In this document: piece after piece, positions 48,195-58,420 of the stretch
Layout of the letters: each line of letters starts with the position of its first letter
How positions within the stretch are numbered: the stretch's first letter is position 1
DNA from: Pseudovibrio denitrificans JCM 12308
GTDB taxonomy: Bacteria; Pseudomonadota; Alphaproteobacteria; Rhizobiales; Stappiaceae
DNA length: 64,000 bases
Assembly: GCF_001310815.1 (NCBI RefSeq)
Contig: NZ_BAZK01000018.1
Location: forward strand, 1-64,000
Direction of reading: 5' to 3'
Translations under genes and position numbers: made by a program
Notes under the pieces: generated by a model
Databases searched by the model: none
What the model was told of the DNA's origin: nothing
Seen by the model: only the letters and a program-made list of their open reading frames with translations

Positions 48195-49067
48195 ATGCAG
48201 GCGGTTCTGGGTATTATCGGAGGTTCTGGCCTCTACAATATTCCTGGTTTTGAAAATGCCCGATGGGAGCGGATTGAAAGCCCATGGGGCGAGCCAAGCG
48301 ATGATGTCTGTATTGGCGAGATTGATGGCCTGAAGGTTGTCTTCCTGCCGCGTCACGGTCGTGGCCACGTGCATTCTCCGAGCGAGATCAACTATCGCGC
48401 CAACATCGACGTGCTCAAGCGTGCTGGTGTGACGGATCTGATTTCCGTCAGTGCTTGCGGTTCTTTGAAAGAAGAGTATGCGCCGGGGACGTTCGTGCTG
48501 GTTGACCAGTTTATTGACCGGACGTTTGCCCGTGAGAAGAGTTTCTTTGGCACTGGCTGTGTGGCGCACGTCTCTGTAGCGGACCCAGTTTCACCGTTAC
48601 TGGTGGATGTGGTGGAAGGTGCCTGTCAAGAAGAGGGCCTTACGTATAGCCGCGGTGGGACTTATCTGGCTATGGAAGGGCCGCAGTTTTCTTCTAAAGC
48701 TGAGAGCCATCTGTATCGTTCTTGGGGCTGTGACGTGATTGGCATGACGAACATGCCAGAAGCAAAGCTAGCCCGAGAAGCAGAAATCAGCTACTCAACG
48801 GTGGCAATGGTGACCGATTACGACAGCTGGCATGCTGATCATGGCAATGTCGATATCAATGCGATCATCAAGGTTCTGCATGAGAACGTGGAAAGCGCTC
48901 AGAAGCTTGTGCTGGCGGTGGCCCGCAAACTGCCGAGAGAACATCAGCAATGCCCGATTGGCTCCAACACTGCGCTCGATTTTGCGATTATGACTGCTGA
49001 GGACAAACGAGATCCTGAGCTGCTTGCAAAGCTTGATGCTGTCGCTGGACGTGTGCTGAAAAAATAA
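48195..49067 (+). CDS. mtnP: S-methyl-5'-thioadenosine phosphorylase
   Basis: MtnP splits methylthioadenosine with phosphate into adenine and methylthioribose-1-phosphate. The 290-residue protein has IIGGSGLYNIPGFE (about residue 7), PRHGRGHVHSPSEINYRANI, SACGSLKEEYAPG and the nucleoside-binding AMEGPQFSSKAES and IGMTNMPEAKLAREAE. The adjacent apt gene would use the released adenine, so the pair forms a purine salvage unit. A small hairpin (49088-49112) separates them. Confidence 0.95.
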   Translation: MQAVLGIIGGSGLYNIPGFENARWERIESPWGEPSDDVCIGEIDGLKVVFLPRHGRGHVHSPSEINYRANIDVLKRAGVTDLISVSACGSLKEEYAPGTFVLVDQFIDRTFAREKSFFGTGCVAHVSVADPVSPLLVDVVEGACQEEGLTYSRGGTYLAMEGPQFSSKAESHLYRSWGCDVIGMTNMPEAKLAREAEISYSTVAMVTDYDSWHADHGNVDINAIIKVLHENVESAQKLVLAVARKLPREHQQCPIGSNTALDFAIMTAEDKRDPELLAKLDAVAGRVLKK

Positions 49068-49147
49068 CTGATTACCTGAGTGATCCTGAAGGCCCTGAGC
49101 GGAGGGCCTTTGACTGAAACAATGCAATTCAAAACGTGGAAATGACC

Positions 49148-49702
49148 ATGACTGACACACTGAACACAATCTCAGAGGAGCTGATCGCGTCTATTCGCAC
49201 GATCCCGGACTATCCGAAGGAAGGTATCCTGTTCCGCGATATCACGACGCTTCTGAGCGATCCTCGTGCGTTCCGCCGTGCGGTTGATGCACTGGTGCAG
49301 CCGTGGGCTGGCTCGAAGATTGAGCAGGTTGCTGGTATTGAAGCGCGTGGCTTCATTCTGGGTGGTGCTGTGGCTCACCAGTTGTCTGCTGGTTTCCTGC
49401 CTGTGCGCAAAAAAGGTAAGCTGCCGTTCAAGACCATCGAGCAAGAGTATGAGCTTGAGTATGGCACAGACACCATTGAGATCCACTGTGATGCTGTGAA
49501 GCCGGGTGAGAAGGTAATTCTGGTAGACGACCTGATTGCGACTGGTGGTACTGCGGAAGCGGCTGTGAAGCTGCTGAGAAGTGCTGGTGCTGACATTGTG
49601 GCGGCTTGCTTCATTGTCGATTTGCCAGAACTGCAAGGACGTGCAAAACTGGAAGCTCTGGACGTTCCTGTCAGGACATTGGTGGAGTTTCCCGGTCATT
49701 GA
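49148..49702 (+). CDS. apt: Adenine phosphoribosyltransferase
   Basis: Apt joins adenine and PRPP to AMP. The 184-residue form starts [12 protein letters not shown] and has [35 protein letters not shown] and the PRPP-binding motif [20 protein letters not shown] (about residues 121-140). ATGs at 49142 and 49148 and a GTG at 49136 are all possible. I choose 49148 because GTGGA lies eight bases ahead. Its stop overlaps the start of bluB by four bases. Confidence 0.95.
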   Translation: MTDTLNTISEELIASIRTIPDYPKEGILFRDITTLLSDPRAFRRAVDALVQPWAGSKIEQVAGIEARGFILGGAVAHQLSAGFLPVRKKGKLPFKTIEQEYELEYGTDTIEIHCDAVKPGEKVILVDDLIATGGTAEAAVKLLRSAGADIVAACFIVDLPELQGRAKLEALDVPVRTLVEFPGH

Positions 49703-50408
49703 ATGACGCCTTTGTAGAGCAAGGCCCGCAGTTTTCTGAGGCCTTCAACCAAGATTTTGAATTGCTTTTGAAATGGCGCAGGGATGTGCGCCATTTCAAG
49801 CAAGACATGATTGATCGCGAAACCGTTGAAGAGCTTTTGCGATTAACTGATCTTTCCCCAAGCGTCGGCAACAGTCAGCCGTGGCGCTTTATCGAGGTAA
49901 GCCAGCCCTCAAACCGAGAGGCGGTTTATCTCAATTTCCAACAGGCAAATGCAGAGGCCTGACGGGCTACAAGGGAGAGCGTGCGGAGAGCTATGCCAAG
50001 CTCAAGCTGCAGGGTTTGACCGACGCTCCGCTGCAATTTGCCGTTTTTTGTGATCTTGAACCAACACAGGGAGCTGGGCTGGGACGGCAGACCATGCCGG
50101 AGACGCTGGCCTATTCTTGTGTTAGCGCAATTAACTGCCTTTGGCTTACTGCTAGAGCGAAAGGCATTGGCGTTGGTTGGGTGTCTATTCTCAATCCAGA
50201 TGGTGTCGGAAAGCTGTTTGGCGTTCCTGACAGCTGGAAGTTCGTAGCCTATCTGTGCATTGGCTACCCGGTTGAGAATAACCTGACGCCCGAACTTCAA
50301 CGCACCGGCTGGCAGGCACGTACTGCCACTGAATTGCGAATGTTAAAAGATATTGATCTAGTTAGGCCAGAAGCCAAACAGGAGTCTTCTTCGTGTCAAT
50401 CCAAGTAA
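49699..50408 (+). CDS. bluB: 5,6-dimethylbenzimidazole synthase BluB (frame break near 49958)
   Basis: BluB fragments reduced flavin mononucleotide with O2 to make the lower ligand of vitamin B12. The N-terminal frame has [35 protein letters not shown] and [12 protein letters not shown]. It then meets a stop, and the second frame continues [39 protein letters not shown] and [18 protein letters not shown]. One extra C in GGCCTG at 49957-49959 joins them as [13 protein letters not shown]. The corrected length is about 236 residues. The TTG at 49699 overlapping the apt stop is the likely start. The next gene overlaps the 3' end by 16 bases. No other cobalamin gene is nearby. Confidence 0.88.
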
Positions 50409-50887
50409 GAGCAATTGAGCCAGAAGATCGAGAGCAGGTTGTTGAGCTGCTCGTGAACCGGTGGACCAGTCCTGAGCAGTTGCTTGATGGCGAGATGGTG
50501 GATGCATCCAAGCTGCCAGGATACCTTGCTCTGGATGAAGGTCGTTTGGTTGGCATGATTACGCTGATCAAACGTGAACAGGAATGGGAGATCCTTACTC
50601 TCGATTCGTTGCAGCGCTGGGGTGGTATCGGAACGCTTTTGCTGGACGCCTCTGTTGATGCCGCTCGCAAAGAGGGTATTGGCCGCATTATGGTGCGCAC
50701 TTCCAACGACAATCTGGATGCATTTCGGTTTTATCAGAGACGCAGCTTCCGTTTAGAGAAAGTCGTTCAGGGCGTCATCGATGAAGAACGTAAGTTAAAA
50801 CCCGAAATACCAGTCACAGGTCTGCACGGGATACCGTTGCGTGATGAGGTGATTTTTGGTCGGGATATAACCGGGAATCGATCTTAG
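50393..50887 (+). CDS. GNAT family N-acetyltransferase
   Basis: The 164-residue protein has the GNAT motif A loop LQRWGGIGTLLLDASVDAAR (about residues 73-92), followed by IMVRTSNDNLDAFRFYQRRS, a common GNAT ending that hints at an amino-acid or small-molecule acceptor. GTG at 50393 has AGGAG nine bases ahead and the gene overlaps bluB, so they form one transcript. The substrate is unknown. Confidence 0.85.
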   Translation: MSIQVRAIEPEDREQVVELLVNRWTSPEQLLDGEMVDASKLPGYLALDEGRLVGMITLIKREQEWEILTLDSLQRWGGIGTLLLDASVDAARKEGIGRIMVRTSNDNLDAFRFYQRRSFRLEKVVQGVIDEERKLKPEIPVTGLHGIPLRDEVIFGRDITGNRS

Positions 50888-50956
50888 CTTTACTTTCAAA
50901 CGGTCTTTGACTAACTTTGTGAAAGTTTAAATAAAATTGTAACTGAGGGTTGTGTT

Positions 50957-51751
50957 GTGATCGTCCGCATAATCGAATTGGTGCGACGCTATAGAACGAT
51001 ACGGCTCTCCTTACTGGCCACTGTCCTGGATTGCTCTGTCGATGAGATCCTGTATGCGGTAGATGGGCTGGAAAACAATGCTATCATGCGCGTGCGGGGC
51101 AACTCGCTGGTTTCCAATGAGGCCATCGCGGAGAGCGACATCAGCGTGCGCATGCATTCCCGCTTTGCAGAGAAGAACGCCGTTGGCAAGTTGGCGGCCA
51201 GCCTGATCAAGGATGGTGATCGTCTTCTGATTGAAGCGGGGAGCACACTTTCCCTTTTTGCCAATCATCTGAAAGAGAAGAAAGACCTGTCCGTTGCGAC
51301 CACCAGTCCGCTGATTGCTGAGAGCCTTGTGCGACACAGCCGGGCGTGCAGCGTGGAACTGATTGGGGGCAAGCTGGCTGCTCATACGACCGCGCTTCAT
51401 GGTGAGGAGACCATGGCGCGCATTCGTGATCTGGAGGTTGATTGGACCATTCTGAGCCCCACCAGCATGTGCATTCACAAAGGGGCCTGCTATTTCCATA
51501 AAGTCGATGCTGAAACGAGCTTATTGATGCAGCGTAGTGCGAAGAAAACTATGATGCTCAGTGATAGTTCTAAGTTAGGCGTCCCCAGCCGCTACACTGC
51601 GCAAACAATGCAAGGTGTAGATGTCTTTATTACTGATAATAATGGAGAATTAGGTTTTGCTGAAATAGAGCATCATCTTAAAAAAGCTCGCGTTTTTCAT
51701 GCGATTTCAGAAGATGCTGACAGCGAAGATTTCATTCTCTTGAATAGTTGA
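50957..51751 (+). CDS. DeoR/GlpR-like transcriptional regulator 1
   Basis: The 264-residue protein has a divergent N-terminal helix-turn-helix (IRLSLLATVLDCSVDEILYA, about residues 14-33) and a C-terminal DeoR-type sugar-phosphate sensor: KDGDRLLIEAGSTLSLFANH at about 88-107, SVELIGGKLAAHTTAL and DSSKLGVPSRYTAQTM near 200. The usual DSGTT binding loop appears as EAGSTL. The last third is A/T richer than its neighbours. Start is GTG. The next gene is a paralogue, and no sugar operon adjoins either, so the target and ligand are unknown. Confidence 0.85.
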   Translation: MIVRIIELVRRYRTIRLSLLATVLDCSVDEILYAVDGLENNAIMRVRGNSLVSNEAIAESDISVRMHSRFAEKNAVGKLAASLIKDGDRLLIEAGSTLSLFANHLKEKKDLSVATTSPLIAESLVRHSRACSVELIGGKLAAHTTALHGEETMARIRDLEVDWTILSPTSMCIHKGACYFHKVDAETSLLMQRSAKKTMMLSDSSKLGVPSRYTAQTMQGVDVFITDNNGELGFAEIEHHLKKARVFHAISEDADSEDFILLNS

Positions 51752-51826
51752 TAAATTTTAATCTTTTTCGATAAAAATGAACGATGTTTACTACCGGAAT
51801 AGTATCTTGGATCTAGGCCTACTTAG

Positions 51827-52636
51827 ATGATTAATGACTTAATGGTGGACGTTCTGGCCAATCTGGTGAAACGCCACAGACGTATTTCTTTGACTGCTGC
51901 TGCAGATATTTTGGGAATGGACTTTGAAGAGCTCACAAGTCTGGCAAAGGTTTTGTCAGAGCGTGAGGAGTTTGAGCTCTTTGACAATTCAATATGTTTT
52001 CTTATGCCGCGAGATCAGGATGCTTATCGGGTAAGGCTACGCAGCCATTACATCGAGAAGTATGCCATTGGACGTCTTGCTGCCTCTTTCATTCAGGAAG
52101 GCGACCATGTGGTCGTTGAATCCGGAAGTACCATGACCATCCTTGCGCAGCACCTTGCGCAAGTAGAGCAGATTAAAGTTTCGACCAATTCCTATGCGGT
52201 TGCCTCCATGATTATTGGAGCGGAGACAGCTGCGGATATTCATGTGATTGGTGGGCACCTTTACACAGACGGGCAGGGGGCGTTGGGTCCGATCGCTCTG
52301 GATACGGTTGCTGGACTGAACGCAGACTGGGGGATCATTTGTCCTGTTGGTTTGTCTGCGGAAGGCGACCTCATGTACTACGTGGAGGAAGAAGCCAAAT
52401 TTGCGCGGGCTGTGATGGCCTCCTGCAAGCGGACGATGGTTCTGTGTAACTCCAGTAAGATTGGCGTGCCGAGCCGCTTTGTAGCCAACTCCTGCGCTCA
52501 GGCGGATATGCTGATTGTCGACAGCGGTGTTGAGCCAAGCATTCTGGATAGCCTCGTTGCTCAGGGCGTGAAGGACGTGCACGTGGCTGATGTGGAAGCG
52601 GAAGCTTCCAGTGAAATTGTATTGCTTGATATCTGA
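51827..52636 (+). CDS. DeoR/GlpR-like transcriptional regulator 2
   Basis: The 269-residue paralogue of 50957-51751 has ISLTAAADILGMDFEELTSL as the helix-turn-helix. The sensor segments are QEGDHVVVESGSTMTILAQH (about residues 87-106), ADIHVIGGHLYTDGQGALG and NSSKIGVPSRFVANSCAQAD. The shared GVPSR and GST loops show common origin. Both differ from classical DeoR in the helix-turn-helix. It ends at a bidirectional terminator shared with ychF. Confidence 0.85.
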   Translation: MINDLMVDVLANLVKRHRRISLTAAADILGMDFEELTSLAKVLSEREEFELFDNSICFLMPRDQDAYRVRLRSHYIEKYAIGRLAASFIQEGDHVVVESGSTMTILAQHLAQVEQIKVSTNSYAVASMIIGAETAADIHVIGGHLYTDGQGALGPIALDTVAGLNADWGIICPVGLSAEGDLMYYVEEEAKFARAVMASCKRTMVLCNSSKIGVPSRFVANSCAQADMLIVDSGVEPSILDSLVAQGVKDVHVADVEAEASSEIVLLDI

Positions 52637-52661
52637 TTTTATTTCTTTGTTTCTAAACTAA

Positions 52662-52690
52662 AAAAGGCGCTCGATTGAGCGCCTTTTGTG
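52662..52690. terminator. Bidirectional terminator between the DeoR-like gene and ychF
   Basis: AAAAGGCGCTC (52662-52672) and GAGCGCCTTTT (52677-52687) pair perfectly over a GATT loop, with A-runs and T-runs on both sides. Both convergent genes would use it. Confidence 0.92.
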
Positions 52691-52714
52691 TTTCTTGCGA
52701 TGTTGGATCGCCGA

Positions 52715-53815
<1,101 letters not shown>

Positions 53816-54579
53816 TTACTCTTGTCCTTTCGATCCAAATAGCTGCTCAAGCGCTGAGGCGAGCGGCCCTTTTTTGTTAGCTTCTTTGTCCTGATAGCCG
53901 GTTGCTTTAGGCGCTGGCTTTTTTTCTGGCTCAGGCTTGGCGGTGTCCTGCTTTTTCTTTGCAGCCGCGTCGCGTGAGCTTTCCTTTTTATAAGGTTTGC
54001 CAGAGCCTTCCGGGCGGGTTGCCAGTGTCACCTTGTTGGCGAACTGGTTGTCCTGGTGCTGAGCAAGGAGCGGGGCGTTGTCTGCGACAGCCTCTAAAAG
54101 AGGTTCCAGCCACTCCTGATCCGCTTTTGCAAAGTCACCCAATACCCACTGATGCACACGGTCCTTATGGCCCGGGTGGCCGATGCCGAGGCGGACACGG
54201 CGATAGGCATCTGTGATGTGTGCTGTGATGGAGCGCAGACCATTGTGGCCGCCATGACCACCGCCGTTTTTCAGGCGGAACTTGGCAGGAGGCAGGTCCA
54301 GCTCGTCATAGAGCACGACAACATCTTGTGGGGTGAGCTTGTAGAAACGGAGTGCTTCGCCTACGGAACGACCACTTTCGTTCATGTAGGTTGTTGCTTC
54401 ATAAGCAAGACTTTTTCGCCTGCCAATGTGCCTTCAGAAACATGTGCCTGAAAGCGAGCCCGCCATGGGCTGAATGAGCTATGGCGGCGATGAATTTCAT
54501 CTGCCGCCATGAACCCGATATTGTGACGATTATTCTCGTATTTAGGGCCTGGATTACCGAGGCCGACAAACAGCTTCAT
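53816..54579 (-). CDS. pth: Peptidyl-tRNA hydrolase (frame break near 54391)
   Basis: Pth frees tRNA from stalled peptidyl-tRNA. The first frame starts [20 protein letters not shown], with catalytic His in HNIGFM, and continues to [10 protein letters not shown] before a false stop. The second frame resumes [38 protein letters not shown] and [10 protein letters not shown]. One extra A (T on the plus strand) at 54391 gives KQQTYMNES, near the family KPQTYMN. The C-terminus carries a Lys/Pro/Ala-rich tail of ~60 residues beyond the usual fold, with [15 protein letters not shown]. The corrected length is ~254. The gene is essential in most bacteria. Confidence 0.92.
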
Positions 54580-54610
54580 AGGTATGGTTCCAAGCCTTGA
54601 ATTCAGAGAA

Positions 54611-55225
54611 TTACTCTTCGCCTTCACCTTCTTCAGAAGCTTCGTCAGCTTCTTTCAGACCTGCAGGAGCTGCAATGGTGGAGATGGTGAAGTCACGGTC
54701 TGTGATGGTTGGCGCGCAACCAGCTGGCAGCTTAACAGCAGAGATGTGCTGGGAAGAGCCGAGGTCTGCTTCAGCCAGATCAACTTCGATAGCTTCTGGG
54801 ATAGCAGTTGCTGGAACAGTCATTTCAACAGTGTGACGAACAACGTTCAGAACACCACCGCGCTTCAGACCTGGGGAAGTTTCTTCGTTCAGGAACTTCA
54901 CTGGGATTTCAACTGTCAGAGTAGCGTCTGCAGAAACGCGCAGGAAGTCAACGTGCATCAGAGTGTCTTTAACCGGATGCAGCTGGAAGTCTTTTGCGAT
55001 TACAGAAGTTTTTTCGCCGTTCAGGTCGATTGTACCGACGTGAGACAGGAAACCGCCCTTATGAAGGGTCATGGTTGCTTCTTTAAGAGGCAGGTTGATG
55101 GATACTGCTTCTTTTTTGTCGCCGTAGATTACTGCTGGTACAAGACCTTCACGACGAGCTGCACGAGCGGCCCCCTTGCCGGCCCGTTCACGCACCTGTG
55201 CTTTCAGCTCATAGCTGTTTGCCAT
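54611..55225 (-). CDS. rplY: 50S ribosomal protein L25/general stress protein Ctc
   Basis: The 204-residue protein binds 5S rRNA. It has the L25 N-terminal domain ([20 protein letters not shown], then LVPAVIYG) and the longer Ctc-type C-terminal beta domain ending in an acidic EGEGEE tail. The ATG at 55225 has AGGAG nine bases ahead, so longer N-terminal versions are rejected. It leads the rplY-pth-ychF operon. Confidence 0.95.
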   Translation of the reverse strand: MANSYELKAQVRERAGKGAARAARREGLVPAVIYGDKKEAVSINLPLKEATMTLHKGGFLSHVGTIDLNGEKTSVIAKDFQLHPVKDTLMHVDFLRVSADATLTVEIPVKFLNEETSPGLKRGGVLNVVRHTVEMTVPATAIPEAIEVDLAEADLGSSQHISAVKLPAGCAPTITDRDFTISTIAAPAGLKEADEASEEGEGEE

Positions 55226-55387
55226 GGTGGAATCTCCTAGTTTGATAATAAAAGTAAGGCCGCGGGAGCGACAGAATTCTGCGCTCAACTACGGCCAACT
55301 TTGTACGCCTCCTCCAAGGGTGTCGACGTACGCGGCTCGTATAGCTGAACTTCCTTTAAAGAGCAAGAGCAACCGTAGAGCCTACAA

Positions 55388-55415
55388 TAAGAAAAACCGG
55401 GGCGTACCCCGGTTT
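55388..55415 (-). terminator. Terminator of prs
   Basis: On the minus strand AAACCGGGG pairs with CCCCGGTTT over a four-base loop, followed by TTC. It lies 25 bases past the prs stop. Confidence 0.88.
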
Positions 55416-55439
55416 CTCAAAGCCTGTGATTAAAGCGAA

Positions 55440-56374
55440 TTATGAATCGAACAAGCTGGAAACAGAACGTTCCTGCGATGTGCGGTTGATCGCCTCGCCC
55501 ATCAGAGGGGCGATAGAAATGGTGCGGATGTTCGGAGCAGCCTGAACAGCAGCGGTTGGCTCGATGGAATCGGTGATCACCAGTTCCTTAAGCTTGGATG
55601 CGGAAACGCGTGCAACTGCGCCACCGGACAGCACGCCGTGCGTGATGTAAGCGGTTACAGATTTTGCACCAGCGTTGAGCAGAGCATCCGCTGCGTTGCA
55701 GAGAGTTCCACCAGAGTCCACGATGTCGTCCACGAGGATACAGTCGTAGCCATTTACATCACCGATGATGTTCATGACTTCGGATTCTCCAGGCTTGTCG
55801 CGACGCTTATCAACGATGGACAGAGGAGCTTCGATGCGCTTTGCAAGTGCACGTGCGCGAACCACGCCGCCAACATCCGGAGAAACAACCATAACGTTGG
55901 TTGTGTCGTAGCGCTCTTTGATGTCACGGGTCATCACAGGCGCGCCATAGAGGTTGTCGGTCGGAATATCGAAGAAGCCCTGAATCTGGCCTGCATGCAG
56001 GTCGAGTGTGAGCACTCGGTCAGCACCGGCGTTGGTGATCAGATTGGCAACAAGTTTCGCAGAGACTGGCGTACGAGGCGCCGGCTTACGGTCCTGACGG
56101 GCGTAGCAAAGTATGGAACCACTGCGGTAATACGACGTGCTGAGGAACGACGAAGCGCATCAATAATGATGAGCAGTTCCATCAGGTGGTCATTAGCCGG
56201 ATAGCTTGTTGGCTGAATGACGAAGACGTCTTCACCGCGTACGTTCTCCTGGATTTCAACGTAGATTTCTTGGTCTGCAAAGCGGCGAACCTGGCACTTC
56301 GCCAATGGTACATCAAGATACTTTGAAATTTGCTCAGCCAGCGCGCGATTGGAGTTACCCGCGACGATTTTCAT
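55440..56374 (-). CDS. prs: Ribose-phosphate pyrophosphokinase (frame break near 56107)
   Basis: Prs makes PRPP from ribose-5-phosphate and ATP. The first frame starts [20 protein letters not shown], has [20 protein letters not shown] and [19 protein letters not shown], and is lost after AVVPYF. The second frame carries [35 protein letters not shown] and the PRPP loop [14 protein letters not shown]. Adding one C at 56107 (plus strand) gives [12 protein letters not shown], the family sequence, and 311 residues, the normal length. The gene is essential in most bacteria. Confidence 0.93.
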
Positions 56375-56546
56375 AACCCGCAAGTCCTTCTTGGGCTTTG
56401 ATCTCACAACCCGCTTTCGCCGGTAGTGAGGTGGAAATTTGCGTCCCTTGGTGGAACCCGATTTCTTCTGGTAAGGCACCCTGAAGGGTCGCCTTGGGGC
56501 GCCTTTTAGCAACCTCGTCTTAAGCCGACAATAGCCAGAACGCACA

Positions 56547-56578
56547 GCAGCTCAGCTTTTTTGCAAAAGCTGAGCTGC
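56547..56578. repeat. Perfect 14-bp hairpin between prs and the lipoprotein gene
   Basis: GCAGCTCAGCTTTT (56547-56560) pairs with AAAAGCTGAGCTGC (56565-56578) over TTGC. It lacks an external T-run but may end transcription of the minus-strand lipoprotein gene. Confidence 0.7.
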
Positions 56579-56608
56579 ATAATTGTGTATCTATTTGATT
56601 TTATTAGG

Positions 56609-57112
56609 TCACTTGCTGTGTAACCATGCTTCTAAAGAAGCAATAGTTCTTGAGGCAATTCTCTGCAGCGCATCGCTGGAAACATCGTTCCATGGGTCGC
56701 CAGAGTTGCCGCCTGTCTGCTCCTGGCCGTCAATTCTGTGAACGCGATTGCCGTTTGCATCAATAATATCAAATACATAGAAGACGGTGGTGGTGTACTG
56801 GTCACCCGCTGCGGTCAAGAATCCTTTGACTCGGTAGGTAGCTGGTGCGCCAACGCGTCTGACGAGGTTGAGATTCGCTGCTGCTGCGCGATTCCCCAGT
56901 TCCTCGGAGAGATCGTCGGCAATGTTGCCAGGCAGTCCGGTCAGCTGTTCGAAGGCGAACGTTGCTTTGGCGGGAGATACAGCCGGAGGAGCAGACTTGG
57001 TTTCAATCATGTCCCCGATGCTGGACGGGGGAATAGGGTTTGCCGCACAGCCTGCAAGAATTGCCATAGCGGCAATGATTAATACCCGAGGTGAAAGTAC
57101 GAGCTTCAGCAT
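56609..57112 (-). CDS. Predicted lipoprotein, unknown function
   Basis: The 167-residue protein has a lipoprotein signal (RVLIIAAMAILAGCAANP, with Cys at about residue 22 in LAGC). The mature part contains a short beta-rich domain (ATYRVKGFLTAAGDQYTTTV, VFDIIDANGNRVHRIDGQEQ) similar in layout to small outer-membrane lipoproteins. I do not recognise a named family. It lies between the M24 gene and prs, with 76 bases before it. Confidence 0.8.
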   Translation of the reverse strand: MLKLVLSPRVLIIAAMAILAGCAANPIPPSSIGDMIETKSAPPAVSPAKATFAFEQLTGLPGNIADDLSEELGNRAAAANLNLVRRVGAPATYRVKGFLTAAGDQYTTTVFYVFDIIDANGNRVHRIDGQEQTGGNSGDPWNDVSSDALQRIASRTIASLEAWLHSK

Positions 57113-57188
57113 GTCAGTCCTTAAAGTCCACTCAAAGAATCAGCGAGGGGTGCCCCAGTAGATTCGTAAAGAATAATTATGGCAGTCT

Positions 57189-58349
57189 TTACCCTGCCTT
57201 CACAGGGAGGTCGAGAGAAAGCTGTGATAAGCTTTCTGGCCCATCTTCGTGTGTGATGTAAGTTTGGCCCAAAGTCATGGCAGTTTCGCTATCGGAATCC
57301 ATGATGATCATGTGCATAAACAACACCATGTTTTCCTGAATTTCATGTGCATTTTCTTTGAAAGCCATATACGGCGGCTCCATCCAGCTTGGTGTGAAGC
57401 GGGCACCAAGGGAATATCCGCAGGCATTGAGGCGATGTGGCATCAGGCCGCGATCATCCAGAATATGAGCGTGCGCGGCAAACAGATCGCCAAAGGTGTT
57501 GCCAACCTGCATGGCCTGTTCAACGGCAATCATCGCGTCTTTTGCAGCTTGATGAAGCTCCAAATGGCGCGGGGTCGGTTCCCCCAGAATAACGGTGCGG
57601 ATGGCGGCTGCGTGGTAATGACGGTAAACACCGGCCCACTCCAGTGTGAGCTGATCATTTTCTGAGAGCGTTCTGCGGCCAGACTTGTAACGGCAGAGTA
57701 AGGCGTCCGGGCCGGAGCCGATGACAAACTCGTTGGCGGGATAGTCTCCGCCGCCTTCGAAGATAGTGCTTTGCATCTTTGCGAGGATGCGGCCTTCATC
57801 TGCTCCCGGCTTGATCTCTTCCATGGCAGCGAGGAAGGCCTGATCAGCGAGTTTGCCAGCGGTTCTGACGTATTCCAACTCGGTTGGTGATTTGACCAGA
57901 CGCAGTTCCTTGATGATGTCGGAGGCGTCGTCCACGTCTGCGAAGGAATGGAGAGACTCGTCGAGCAGGCGGCCATTGGCGGCAGTGAGACCGTGGGTGT
58001 CGTATTCCACGCCGATGCGGGTGCCGAGCAGGTCGAGATCGAACAGGAGCTCCTTCACCTGCCCAACAGGAGATTTGCCAGCCACATCCATCCAGAGGCG
58101 GATGTCTTTGAGGTTGGAGGTGTTGCGGGCCTGTCTGAGGTCTGCTGAGCGGGTGAGTAGGATTGGTTCTTCGCCTGGGCGATAAATCAGGCATTGGAAG
58201 AAGCAGTAGCCGAAGGTGTCGAAGCCTGTCAGCCAATACATGCTTTCCTGCGCGAAGATCAGCAGGCAGTCCAGATTGCGCTCTTTGAGTTTTGCGTCCA
58301 GAGCAGCACGGCGCTCAGCAAATTCTTCCGGTGAAAAGTGCAGGGCCAT
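57189..58349 (-). CDS. M24 (pita-bread) hydrolase family protein with atypical metal-site
   Basis: The 386-residue protein has a creatinase-type N-terminal domain (LLIFAQESMYWLTGFDTFGY, about residues 28-47) and an M24 pita-bread C-terminal domain. In metallo-aminopeptidases the metal ligands include two Asp in a DxG...SDxTRT pattern. Here the equivalent stretch reads LTLEWAGVYRHYHAAAIRTV, so both are replaced. The final region has NMVLFMHMIIMDSD. This pattern recalls non-metal relatives such as creatinase and ectoine hydrolase. The start at 58349 follows GGGAGAAAACC. Confidence 0.85.
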   Translation of the reverse strand: MALHFSPEEFAERRAALDAKLKERNLDCLLIFAQESMYWLTGFDTFGYCFFQCLIYRPGEEPILLTRSADLRQARNTSNLKDIRLWMDVAGKSPVGQVKELLFDLDLLGTRIGVEYDTHGLTAANGRLLDESLHSFADVDDASDIIKELRLVKSPTELEYVRTAGKLADQAFLAAMEEIKPGADEGRILAKMQSTIFEGGGDYPANEFVIGSGPDALLCRYKSGRRTLSENDQLTLEWAGVYRHYHAAAIRTVILGEPTPRHLELHQAAKDAMIAVEQAMQVGNTFGDLFAAHAHILDDRGLMPHRLNACGYSLGARFTPSWMEPPYMAFKENAHEIQENMVLFMHMIIMDSDSETAMTLGQTYITHEDGPESLSQLSLDLPVKAG

Positions 58350-58420
58350 GGTTTTCTCCCAATCCATAGTTTGCAACGCAATCTGAAACAGAACTTACTC
58401 TTGCTCGCCCGCCAGCACAA

